Assembly: GCA_013298265.1 (NCBI GenBank)
Contig: JAAFHE010000031.1
Location: forward strand, 1 to 13,287
Direction: 5' to 3'
DNA from: Lysobacterales bacterium
GTDB taxonomy: Bacteria; Pseudomonadota; Gammaproteobacteria; Xanthomonadales; Rhodanobacteraceae
DNA: 13,287 bases
The notes under the pieces were generated by a model that was not told the DNA's origin, searched no databases, and saw nothing but the letters and a program-made list of their open reading frames with translations. Below, piece after piece: positions 1 to 7,764 of the stretch. Numbering within the stretch: the stretch's first letter is position 1; each line of letters starts with the position of its first letter. The position numbers and the translations under genes are program-made.

Positions 1-115
1 ATGGAATAGGCCACCAGGAGTTCGGGACGGCCGGGTTGGACCGCGGCAGGGCCGGAAAGTTTGCCGCAGCACGCAGGTCCTGCGCTACCTGACCAACGGC
101 ACGGCCGAGTCAGAC

Positions 116-1288
116 TCAGACCATCGCGATCGCTTCGTCCAACAGCATGGGCCGGCCTATGAGGTAACCCTGTGCATAGGTGCAGCCCAGCGCACCGAGC
201 GCATGTAGCTGCTCCGTCGTCTCCACGCCCTCGGCGACGATGTCGCAACCCAGTGAATGCGCCATCGCAACGATGGCGCGCACGATCGCAAGGCAGCGCG
301 GTTCGTGCATCTGGCGCACGAAACCCTGATCGAGCTTCAGTGTGTCGAACTCGAGCTTGTGCAGGTGACCGAGGTTGGAGTACCCGGTGCCGAAGTCGTC
401 GAGCGCGACTTTGAGGCCGGCCGCGTGGCAGCGCGCGATGATGCTCGCCACCTGTTCGTAGTTCAGCACCAGACTTTCGGTGATTTCGATCTTCAGCTGC
501 GCCGGCTGCAGGCCGTGGGCGTGCACGACGGCGAGAAAGCGATCCAGCAGCGCCGCATCATCGAGCTGGCGGCCCGACACATTCAGCGCGACGAAAACCG
601 GCTCGCCGTTGACGCGCCCGCGCAGGTGCTGCAGCGCGCCGCAGACCTGGTCGAGCACGTAGTCGCCGACCGGCACGATCAGCGAGGTTTCCTCGGCCAG
701 CGCAATGAACTCGGCCGGCGAGACCGGGCCACGTTCCGGATGAGTCCAGCGCGTCAGTGCCTCGAAGCCAGCGATGCGATTTCGCTCGATGTCCAGAATG
801 GGCTGCAGACGGACTTCGAGCTCGCGCTTGTCCAGCGCTTCGCGCAGATGGCTTTCAAGGCGGATCTTGTCCATTGCCAGCACCGCGTCGTTGGTACGTG
901 GCGTCGGAATTGCGCTGGACGGAAGCTCGGACTGGCCGGACAACTGTGCCAGTGCCGAGCGGTAGCGCGAGATCTGGCTGAGCAGCAGCGCGCGCACGAC
1001 CGGATCGGCCGATTCGAGCCGCTCGGCGAACTGCTTGCGATCTATCGGCATCAGCACGCAGTCAGACAACGCGCGCGCCGTCGCAGTCCGCGGCGAATCG
1101 TCGAGCACGGCCATTTCGCCCAGCAGATCGCCGGGCGCGAGTACCCCCAGGCGGCGCGAGATCGCGCCCTGCGCGGTAGTGACTTCGATGGAACCGGTTT
1201 CCAGCAGGAAGGCCGAAGTCGGCGCGTCGCCCTGATGAAACAGAACACTGCCGGCCGGCACGTCGACGCGGAACGAGGTTGCGGACAT
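116..1288 (-). CDS. Cyclic-nucleotide-binding domain / EAL c-di-GMP phosphodiesterase
   Basis: A 390-aa cytoplasmic protein with two domains and no membrane segment. Residues 1-110 look like a cNMP-binding (CRP-type) beta-roll: PAGSVLFHQGD near 11-21, then a phosphate-binding-cassette-like stretch with GE at 57-58 and RTATARA at 67-73. Residues 140-390 are an EAL domain that should hydrolyse c-di-GMP to pGpG. The expected metal and catalytic residues are all visible: E176 of EAL, N236, E268, D297-D298 of DDFGTG, K318, E353 of EGVE, and Q373. There is no GGDEF domain. I chose the ATG at 1288 because AGGGAG lies 6 nt upstream. A GTG at 1351 would add 21 residues (LLASAQHRELL...) that could form the usual first helix of the cNMP domain, but it has no ribosome binding site. 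The gene follows the terminator of the lipoprotein gene, so it probably has its own promoter, which I could not identify. Ligand identity (cAMP, c-di-GMP or none) is not shown by the sequence. Confidence 0.9.
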   Translation of the reverse strand: MSATSFRVDVPAGSVLFHQGDAPTSAFLLETGSIEVTTAQGAISRRLGVLAPGDLLGEMAVLDDSPRTATARALSDCVLMPIDRKQFAERLESADPVVRALLLSQISRYRSALAQLSGQSELPSSAIPTPRTNDAVLAMDKIRLESHLREALDKRELEVRLQPILDIERNRIAGFEALTRWTHPERGPVSPAEFIALAEETSLIVPVGDYVLDQVCGALQHLRGRVNGEPVFVALNVSGRQLDDAALLDRFLAVVHAHGLQPAQLKIEITESLVLNYEQVASIIARCHAAGLKVALDDFGTGYSNLGHLHKLEFDTLKLDQGFVRQMHEPRCLAIVRAIVAMAHSLGCDIVAEGVETTEQLHALGALGCTYAQGYLIGRPMLLDEAIAMV

Positions 1289-1294
1289 GAGCAG

Positions 1295-1300
1295 CTCCCT
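1295..1300 (-). promoter_or_regulatory. Ribosome binding site supporting the 1288 start of the EAL gene
   Basis: The minus strand reads AGGGAG followed by six bases (CTGCTC) and ATG. This is a strong Shine-Dalgarno match at good spacing. The alternative upstream GTG at 1351 has none, so this site decides the start. Confidence 0.65.
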
Positions 1301-1368
1301 GTGCTGGGCGGATGCTAGCAGGGGCTGGCGGGCGTCGATACCCGCGAGCACGGCGTTGTGGCACGCAG

Positions 1369-1400
1369 AAAAGCAGAGGCCGCCTTGCGGCGGCCTCTGC
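1369..1400 (-). terminator. Intrinsic terminator after the Ig-like lipoprotein gene
   Basis: A perfect 12-bp inverted repeat (GCAGAGGCCGCC at 1373-1384 pairing with 1389-1400) encloses a 4-nt loop. On the minus strand it is followed by TTTTCT. It lies 24 bp past the lipoprotein stop codon and 80 bp before the EAL gene, so it should separate the two transcription units. In the plus direction the flank is not U-rich, so the terminator is read as one-directional. Confidence 0.9.
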
Positions 1401-1424
1401 TCTCATACAAGTGATGCATTGCTG

Positions 1425-4121
1425 TTACGGGGTGACGGTAACCGAAACGTTGCAGCTCTGCGCCGAACTCAGCGAGACGTTTGCACTGACCGGACCGTTC
1501 TGCGTGCAGCCGCCGCTGTAGGTGATGGTCTTGTACGGCGTGGCAGGCGGCGGCCCAGCCACAGGAGCGGTGTTCGCCGGACAGGTCGTACCCGTGCCGA
1601 CGGCCACCAACTGCACCGCCGTACCCTGGTCGAACGATGCGTTGCACGTCTGTGAGCCGCCGCCAGCCGGTGCGCTGCAGGTGATCCCTGCCGGCGTACT
1701 CGCTACCGTCAGGCCGCAGGTTGCCGGACCGGCCGCTGCCGGCGACACCGCCACGGTCAGCTGAATCTGCGGCGTCGTCGTTCCACACAGTCCAGGCGGC
1801 GGCGGCGGACTAACCGTGGTCGCACAGAGGTCTATGCCGGTGAACGTGACCGTGGTCTTCTCGCCAGACGCGGCGGTGAAGATGCATTCACCTTCGCCCG
1901 GAGTGCCGTAGGCGTTGAGATTGTCGCCATTGATGACCGCCGTGGTCTGGCCCTGCGCGTTAGTCACGCCGGCCGGCGTCTGGATGCTGACGTCGCCCGT
2001 GCACTGAGTATTGATGTTGACGCCCGGGACCGGATTGCCGGCGCTGTCGCGCAGGGTCAGCGTGATGGTGCCGCCGCTGCCGCGGAACGAACTCGGCGCG
2101 GCGGTGAGCGAGCCTTGGCCAGTCGCCGTTATCTTGACCTCGTCGGAGAGTCCGCCGACAGAGAACACGACGCGGGGTGTGTTGGTACCGGTAGTCGCCG
2201 AACTGATGCCGAGCGTGCGTACGGCCGCGACCGTGCAGCCGTTGGCACCGGTGCGTCGCACGACGACGCCAGAACCCGGGATGTTGTCGACGAACCCCTG
2301 ACCGCCGGCATTCAATCCGGAGAAGGTGAAGTTAATCGCAAGACCCTGCAGAGGCGCACCCAGCGCATCAATGACGCAGACGGTGACCGAGGCAGAGGAA
2401 TTGCCGCTGATCTCTTCCGGATTGGCCGTCAGCGTGCCCGGTGCGATACCGGGAAGTACGTACGCACCGACGTCGGTGACTTTCTTGATCGCACCCGCCG
2501 CGCCGACGCCGTCGCCCTGAGCGTGCAGGTAGACGAGCTTGCCAAGGCGGTTGTTCGGGTAGTTGAGCAGGGCGGTAGCAACGCCGTTCGCATTGGTTAT
2601 GCCCAGCGTACCGGTGCCGAACGTGCCGCTGTCGCGGATGTTGGCGTCGACGGCACGGCCGATCACGTAGGGCAGAATCGGTCCGCTGTTGACGATATTG
2701 CCGCTGTCGTCGTTGCGGTTGAACGGCACGCTCACGTTGAGGCTGGTCGCCGTATTGATGCTGCTGACAGTGCGCGCGCTCTCGAGGTCACGGTTGCCCG
2801 GGACGAGATCACCGAAGACCAGTAGCGTGTCGCCAGGACCCGGACGTTCGCCAGGACCCGTGCTGGAGCAGCGGGGGTCGGTCGGCTTGATGAACCCGGT
2901 GAAGCAGCCTGCCTGAGACGTGAACAGCGTGCCGGCTTCCTGCGCATCGCCGTCACTGCCAGAAATCACCAAGCGGCCCGGACCTTCGACCGGGAAGCCG
3001 AATGCAGGCGCATCGATTGCGCCGAAGCGGATCGCCGTGCCGGCGGGGACCGGGTTGCCCTGGCGATCAGTGGCAAGCGCGCTGACGACCAGCGAGTAGG
3101 TGCCGTTCGGACCGGTAGTGCCGGTGATGGCACCGGTCGTGATGGCCTGCTCCGTCGGCGATGTGATGGCAAGGCTGAACAGCTTGCCGTCCGACACCAC
3201 CACGCTTTCGGTCGCAACCAGCGGGTCGGAGATGCCGTTGTCGACATTGTTGTCGGCGCGATCCACCGTAGTGCGGATCTGCACCGGGCCCTGGATGGTG
3301 CCGGCGCGGAACGAGGCCGAGGCGACGCCCTGCACGGTGCGGGTCTTGACCGATGGACCGGTCGAAGAACCGCCAGCGCCCAGGGCGCTCATCGTTCCAT
3401 AGTTGGCGCCATTGACGACGTCGAACTGGACGTTGTTGAACGTGGTATTGCCGCTGCCCGGATTCGGAACGAACTGGCCACCGCCGTCGCGCACGATTGC
3501 CGTGACTATGGTCGTGTTCGGTCCGCTGGTTTCCTGGATATAGACACGGTTCGGCGTCGCATCGACATCGACAGATGCCGGCAGCGACGAGGCGATATTG
3601 TTGACCGTGATCGCGAACGTCTTGGCTATCGTTGTATTCGACGCCGTGTCGCGAGCCGTAACCGTCACTGTGGCCACGCCCGCGGTACTGGACGAGTGCA
3701 CAAAGATGGTCGCGTGGCCACCTGTCACGTCGACCGGACCGCTGCCGAGGCGGTCGAGGAACTCATTGCCGCGCTGATAGTTGCCCTGCGCGTCCAGCTG
3801 GATCGGTGTGGTTGGGTCGTCGAGTGTCGAGAACGACGCCACGGTAACCGGCGTGATGGCGACCGCGACTTCCTGGCCCGTAACCAGATCGCCATTGGCG
3901 CGGCGCCAGGTGATGTCGAGTTCCGACATGAACGGCGAGCCGAAGAACGGGCCGACGTTGTCGCGATTCAGCGGCAACTGGGTTGCAGTAGCAGTAATGG
4001 TCAAGGTGCCGCTGGGCGTGGGCTGGAATGCGCCGTCACCACCGCTGCCGCCTCCGCCGCCGCAGCTGGCCAGCATCAAGCTGGCCGCCAGCAGGCCCAG
4101 GCATCGATTAAAAGCTCTCAT
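1425..4121 (-). CDS. Large Ig-like (Big_1-type) domain surface lipoprotein
   Basis: An 898-aa predicted lipoprotein. Residues 1-19 form a signal peptide with the lipobox LASC, making C20 the lipidated cysteine, followed by a Gly-rich tether (CGGGGGSGGDG). The rest is Thr/Ser/Gly/Val-rich beta-sandwich sequence with several modules resembling bacterial Ig-like domains. The clearest carry Big_1-style cores: DRQGNPVPAGTAIRF near 352-366, VIDALGAPLQGLAINFTF near 583-600, and LRDSAGNPVPGVNI near 690-703. A Pro-rich linker (771-776) precedes a Cys-rich C-terminal module (788-898). The ATG at 4121 is chosen because GGAGA lies 8 nt upstream and the signal peptide starts there; an in-frame upstream start at 4166 would bury it. 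It is co-directional with pilQ, 79 bp downstream, with a stem-loop between. Such proteins are usually adhesins or surface-layer components, but the actual function is unknown. No catalytic motif was seen. Confidence 0.88.
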   Translation of the reverse strand: MRAFNRCLGLLAASLMLASCGGGGGSGGDGAFQPTPSGTLTITATATQLPLNRDNVGPFFGSPFMSELDITWRRANGDLVTGQEVAVAITPVTVASFSTLDDPTTPIQLDAQGNYQRGNEFLDRLGSGPVDVTGGHATIFVHSSSTAGVATVTVTARDTASNTTIAKTFAITVNNIASSLPASVDVDATPNRVYIQETSGPNTTIVTAIVRDGGGQFVPNPGSGNTTFNNVQFDVVNGANYGTMSALGAGGSSTGPSVKTRTVQGVASASFRAGTIQGPVQIRTTVDRADNNVDNGISDPLVATESVVVSDGKLFSLAITSPTEQAITTGAITGTTGPNGTYSLVVSALATDRQGNPVPAGTAIRFGAIDAPAFGFPVEGPGRLVISGSDGDAQEAGTLFTSQAGCFTGFIKPTDPRCSSTGPGERPGPGDTLLVFGDLVPGNRDLESARTVSSINTATSLNVSVPFNRNDDSGNIVNSGPILPYVIGRAVDANIRDSGTFGTGTLGITNANGVATALLNYPNNRLGKLVYLHAQGDGVGAAGAIKKVTDVGAYVLPGIAPGTLTANPEEISGNSSASVTVCVIDALGAPLQGLAINFTFSGLNAGGQGFVDNIPGSGVVVRRTGANGCTVAAVRTLGISSATTGTNTPRVVFSVGGLSDEVKITATGQGSLTAAPSSFRGSGGTITLTLRDSAGNPVPGVNINTQCTGDVSIQTPAGVTNAQGQTTAVINGDNLNAYGTPGEGECIFTAASGEKTTVTFTGIDLCATTVSPPPPPGLCGTTTPQIQLTVAVSPAAAGPATCGLTVASTPAGITCSAPAGGGSQTCNASFDQGTAVQLVAVGTGTTCPANTAPVAGPPPATPYKTITYSGGCTQNGPVSANVSLSSAQSCNVSVTVTP

Positions 4122-4161
4122 GTCGTCTCTCCAAGCTCGCAAATTGCATTGCGTTTCTGGC

Positions 4162-4190
4162 CGCAACGCCCGGAGGTCCGGGCGTGTGCG
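4162..4190 (-). other. Stem-loop between pilQ and the lipoprotein gene
   Basis: The inverted repeat ACGCCCGG / CCGGGCGT (4166-4173 with 4178-4185) has a 4-nt loop. It extends by four further pairs (4162-4165 with 4187-4190) around one bulged base. No U-tract follows on the minus strand, so it is not a standard intrinsic terminator. It could attenuate transcription, protect the 3' end of the pil mRNA, or be a processing site. Confidence 0.6.
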
Positions 4191-4200
4191 AGCTCAAGCG

Positions 4201-6474
4201 TTATTTCAGGCTTTCGTTGAGAATCCGCGGCGTCACGAAAATCAGCAGCTCCGCCTTCTCGTTGCTGTTCTTCTTGTTGCGAAACAGGGCGCCGACACCG
4301 GGGATGTCGCCCAGGAACGGCACTTTCTTGATGTCGTCGCGCGACTCGACTTCATAAACGCCACCCAGCACGACGGTCTGGCCGTCGTCGACGAGTACCG
4401 TCGTGTTGATCTCGCGCTTGTCGATCTGCGGTACGAAGCCGCCGCCCGGATTCGGCACCAGCGCTGCAATGTTGTCCTTCTTCACACTGAGCGCGAGGAC
4501 GACACGTTCATCGTTGGTGATCGTCGGCGTCACTTTGAGTTCCAGCACAGCGTCCTTGAACTGCACACTGGCCTGGCCGCCACCACCGCCCGAGCCTTGC
4601 TGGAAGGTCACGTAGCCGATTTCCTGGCCCTGCTTGATCACGGCTTCCTGCTGGTTTGCCGTGATGACACGCGGGCTGGAAATCACTTCACCACGCGCTT
4701 CGGTCTGTGCTGCCGACAATTCCAGGTCTAGCAGATAGTCCGCGCCGAGGATAGCCAGACCAAAGCTGCCGGCCGGGCTTGCTGCCGGCATGTTGACGCC
4801 CAGTCGGTTGCCGAGCGACGGAACCGCGATGCCGCCGGGAATGATGCCGGGTGCACTGACCGGTGTGCCGCGCTCACCGGCGAAACGGTTGTTGAGTGCC
4901 ACGTTGGCCATCGTATCGGCGGCGACCTGGCTGCCCGAGAGCGAAACGACGTTGCCGTTGTTGTCCTCGTAGCCACCGCTTACGCCGAAGCGTACGCCGA
5001 GTTCCTTGGCGAAATCGTCGGTCGCGATCACGATGCGCGATTCGATCAGCACCTGCTGAACGGGCCGGTCCAGCGTCAGCACCAGATCACGGACCTCGAG
5101 AATTTTTTCCGGCGTGTCGTTCACCAGCAAGGTGTTGGTGCGTTCGTCGTAGGTGACCGATCCGCGTGCCGACAGGAAGCCGCGGTTCAGCTCGGCCGAC
5201 GAGCTGGCACCAGCGCCGCCGCCGCCCCCCGAAGGCCCCCCGCCTGCGCCGCCGCGGCTCTGCAGCAGCGCCGCGATGTCCTTGGCCTTGCCGTAGCTGA
5301 CCTTGATGTAGGCCGAGTCCAGTTCGACGCGCTGTTCCAGAGCAATGCGCGCATCTTCCAGCGCCTGCTCGCGGTCGGCGATTTCTTTCTGCGGCGCGAC
5401 CCAGATCACGTTGTCACGTCGGCGCTTGTCGAGACCCTTGGCCTGCAGCACCAGATCCAGCGCCTGATCCCAGGGTACGTTGATCAGCCGTAGCGTGACG
5501 TTGCCAGTCACCGTGTCAGCCACGACGATGTTGAGATCCGATACGTCGGCGATCAGCTGCAATACCGAGCGCGTCGGAATGTCCTGGAAGTTGAAGGTAA
5601 CGCGGGCGCCGACGTATTCGGGCTCCGCATTCTTGTCCTTCTTCTTCTCGGCATCGGCCTTGCGCGGCGCGATCTCGAGCACGTACTCGTTGCCCGACTG
5701 ATAGGCGAGCTGCTCATACGGCCCTTTCGCGGTGATTTCGAGGCGTGCACCATTGCCGCGCGATCGGGCCTCGACGAACTGCACCGGAGTGGCGAAATCG
5801 AGCAGGTCAAGACGCTGGGCAAGGTTCGCCGGCAACTGCGCGTTGTACAGATCCAGCGTGATGTTGTCGCCTTCGCGCTTGACGTCGGTGGTGGCACCTT
5901 CGCCGGTAAAGGTGATGACGACACGGCCTTCGCCGTTCTTGCCGCGGCGAAAATCGACGTTCGAGATTTCCACGCCGCGCGCGGCGATGGCCTTGTTCGG
6001 GTCGTTGCCGACCATGGCGGTAGCCGTGGCCGAACCGGTGATGCCGTTGCCGATGGTCAGGATCAGGTTGCGGCCGTCGATCTTGCTCTCGTAACTCGAC
6101 GGACGGACCAGATCGACAACGACGCGAGTGCGCCCCGCTGCCTCGACGGCGGACACGGCCGTCGTGGCACCGGTATTGATCTCGACGTTGCGTTGCGCGA
6201 GTGCGCTGCGCGTGTCGGCGAGATCCAGTGCAATGCGTGGCGGCGTGTCAGTGGTGAAAATCTGTGGATCAATCGCCGGGCCGGAGAGCTGCAGCGTTAC
6301 TTCCACCGTGCCGCCTGGCAGGGTGTTGTAGCTGATCTTCTCGAGCACGTTCTCGGCACTGGCCGCACCGGATCCCAGCGACGCGACGAGCATCAGTGCG
6401 GGTACGCACCAACGCAGGAGGCTAATCACGGGACCGGATTTGTGGCCCAGGTTGTTGGCAGCTGTCGTAGTCAT
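4201..6474 (-). CDS. pilQ: Type IV pilus secretin PilQ
   Basis: A 757-aa outer-membrane secretin that forms the channel through which the type IV pilus leaves the cell. Domains in order: signal peptide 1-40 (cut near ASA-EN); two AMIN peptidoglycan-binding domains at about 43-142 and 168-270; a Lys/Glu-rich linker at about 271-285; an N0/STN domain at about 291-360; an N1 domain at about 385-470 interrupted by a Gly/Ser-rich stretch (407-436); and the secretin pore domain at about 590-757. The pore domain carries the signature VPFLGDIPGVGALF (718-731) and a typical FVTPRIL end. The start at 6474 gives a proper signal peptide and has a GGGGG sequence upstream. An in-frame extension to 6948 exists but overlaps pilP and is not protein-like. 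This is the last pil gene of the operon, 22 nt after pilP. Length is close to that of other PilQ proteins. Confidence 0.97.
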   Translation of the reverse strand: MTTTAANNLGHKSGPVISLLRWCVPALMLVASLGSGAASAENVLEKISYNTLPGGTVEVTLQLSGPAIDPQIFTTDTPPRIALDLADTRSALAQRNVEINTGATTAVSAVEAAGRTRVVVDLVRPSSYESKIDGRNLILTIGNGITGSATATAMVGNDPNKAIAARGVEISNVDFRRGKNGEGRVVITFTGEGATTDVKREGDNITLDLYNAQLPANLAQRLDLLDFATPVQFVEARSRGNGARLEITAKGPYEQLAYQSGNEYVLEIAPRKADAEKKKDKNAEPEYVGARVTFNFQDIPTRSVLQLIADVSDLNIVVADTVTGNVTLRLINVPWDQALDLVLQAKGLDKRRRDNVIWVAPQKEIADREQALEDARIALEQRVELDSAYIKVSYGKAKDIAALLQSRGGAGGGPSGGGGGAGASSSAELNRGFLSARGSVTYDERTNTLLVNDTPEKILEVRDLVLTLDRPVQQVLIESRIVIATDDFAKELGVRFGVSGGYEDNNGNVVSLSGSQVAADTMANVALNNRFAGERGTPVSAPGIIPGGIAVPSLGNRLGVNMPAASPAGSFGLAILGADYLLDLELSAAQTEARGEVISSPRVITANQQEAVIKQGQEIGYVTFQQGSGGGGGQASVQFKDAVLELKVTPTITNDERVVLALSVKKDNIAALVPNPGGGFVPQIDKREINTTVLVDDGQTVVLGGVYEVESRDDIKKVPFLGDIPGVGALFRNKKNSNEKAELLIFVTPRILNESLK

Positions 6475-6496
6475 GAAAGTTACCCCCAAGGGCCTC

Positions 6497-7042
6497 TTAT
6501 TGGTCACCGAGCGCGATGGACGCCTGGCGCTCCATCCAGCCGCCGGCCCCGTTGGGAACCAGCTCGACGAGTTCGATACGGTCTTCGGCGATCGACGTGA
6601 TGCGACCGTAGTTTTGTCCGAGATAGTTATCACCGCGCACACGGTGCACGACACCATCCGGGTCCTTGACGAGTCCCTCGATGGCAGTGCCGATCCCCAG
6701 CGTGCCCACCATGGAAAGACCGTCGAGCGGATACTTCTCCAGCAGCTCGGGCGTGCGGTTCTGGTCCGGGCGTGGCCCGTTGCCGCCGTCGGCGAGTTGT
6801 TCCTCACGCGCTTCTTCGGGACTCGGGCTGAAGGGATCACGAAGATCCTGGCCCTGCCCATCCTGACTCTTGTATTCGAAAGTCTCGAACGTCTTGACCA
6901 CGGGCAGCGGATCGATAGGCGCTCCCTTCTTGGCCTTTTCCGCCGCAACCCAATCCTCGAGGTCGTGACGTCCCGCCGTGCAGCCCGCCAGCATCAGCAG
7001 GGCCAGGGCAGGCACAACAATGGTTCGCAAGCGCATGCTCAT
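6497..7042 (-). CDS. pilP: Type IV pilus assembly lipoprotein PilP
   Basis: A 181-aa inner-membrane lipoprotein that links the PilN-PilO dimer to the N0 domain of the PilQ secretin. The signal peptide ends in the lipobox LAGC, so C21 is the lipidated residue. A disordered, charged segment (about 35-95) contains LRDPFSPSP, the DPF motif typical of PilP. The C-terminal region (about 97-175; LDGLSMVGTLGIG and GVVHRVRGDNYLGQNYGRI) is the conserved beta-sandwich. The start at 7042 overlaps the pilO stop by 4 nt (ATGA). A second ATG two codons on, at 7036, is better spaced from the GGAGG upstream, so either may be used. Confidence 0.95.
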   Translation of the reverse strand: MSMRLRTIVVPALALLMLAGCTAGRHDLEDWVAAEKAKKGAPIDPLPVVKTFETFEYKSQDGQGQDLRDPFSPSPEEAREEQLADGGNGPRPDQNRTPELLEKYPLDGLSMVGTLGIGTAIEGLVKDPDGVVHRVRGDNYLGQNYGRITSIAEDRIELVELVPNGAGGWMERQASIALGDQ

Positions 7043-7764
7043 GGTCCTCCCCCGTGTCCGGCTGGGTTGGCTGGTGCAGCCGGCCGCGGCGTATTCGGTG
7101 CCGCCGGGACCGCCGGAGTCCCGGACGTGCCGGTCGGCGTCTCGTCGTCCTCGACGTAGCGGTAGGTCTTGACGGTGCCTTCGAGCGCGAGAGTACCGTC
7201 GGACGTCAGCGCAGCCTTGGCGCCTCCGGGCGCGGCTCCGGCCTGCGGCCGCAGCGAGACGTCGTGCATCGTCAGAATGACCACGCGCGGCAACGTCGCA
7301 ACACCACTGATGAATGCGCCGAACTGGTGATACGAGCCCACCATGCGCAGCGTGATCGGCTTTTCGGCGTAGAACTCTTTGATCGTCTCGGCGCCGGGCT
7401 GAAACAGGTCGTTTTCGATGCCTGAGGACAGGGCGGTCTGTGAAATGTCGACCAGGAGTTCGGGCATTTCCGTCTTGCTCGGCAACTGCCGCAGCATCTG
7501 CCGCAGCATGTCTTTCATTTCTTCGAGCTGCTGGCGCAAGGCTTCGAGATTGACAGCCTTGGCCTGCTTGATGCGGAAGTCGGCCTTGAGCGTGTCTTCC
7601 TGCTTTTGCTTGTTTTCCAGATCGTCCTGCTGGTCACGGATCTGGAAATACCAGCCCGCGAGGCAGATCACGGCGAACAGCAGCACGCAGAACGTCATCT
7701 TTACGCCCTGCGGCCAGTTGCCCGAATTCTGGAAGTCGAGATCGCGGAAATCAGAGAGCTTCAT
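7039..7764 (-). CDS. pilO: Type IV pilus inner-membrane protein PilO
   Basis: A 241-aa bitopic inner-membrane protein that pairs with PilN in the alignment subcomplex. It has a short cytoplasmic N-terminus (MKLSDFRDLDFQNSGNWP), one membrane helix at about 21-40, a long coiled coil (about 41-95, rich in Gln, Lys, Glu and Leu), and a ferredoxin-like periplasmic domain at about 96-205 (e.g. GSYHQFGAFISGVATLPRVV). The last 30 or so residues are a Pro/Ala/Thr-rich tail ending GHGGGP. The start has GGGAG 7 nt upstream and overlaps the pilN stop by 4 nt (ATGA), which suggests translational coupling. Confidence 0.95.
   Translation of the reverse strand: MKLSDFRDLDFQNSGNWPQGVKMTFCVLLFAVICLAGWYFQIRDQQDDLENKQKQEDTLKADFRIKQAKAVNLEALRQQLEEMKDMLRQMLRQLPSKTEMPELLVDISQTALSSGIENDLFQPGAETIKEFYAEKPITLRMVGSYHQFGAFISGVATLPRVVILTMHDVSLRPQAGAAPGGAKAALTSDGTLALEGTVKTYRYVEDDETPTGTSGTPAVPAAPNTPRPAAPANPAGHGGGP

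Noticed and set aside
1..115. Possible end of another gene at the left edge
   Set aside because: Short open frames exist, but none shows a recognisable protein segment or hairpin, so nothing can be supported.
257..1318. A 353-codon plus-strand open frame opposite the EAL gene
   Set aside because: It is an antisense shadow of a GC-rich gene. The minus-strand protein has complete EAL motifs, while this translation is Arg/Gln/His-rich with no recognisable domain.
3781..4731. A 316-codon plus-strand open frame spanning the lipoprotein start and the pilQ end
   Set aside because: It crosses two well-supported minus-strand genes and their intergenic stem-loop and shows no protein-like features.
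6475..6948. N-terminal extension of pilQ to 6948
   Set aside because: It overlaps pilP completely, is Arg/Ser-rich out-of-frame sequence, and would bury the PilQ signal peptide.
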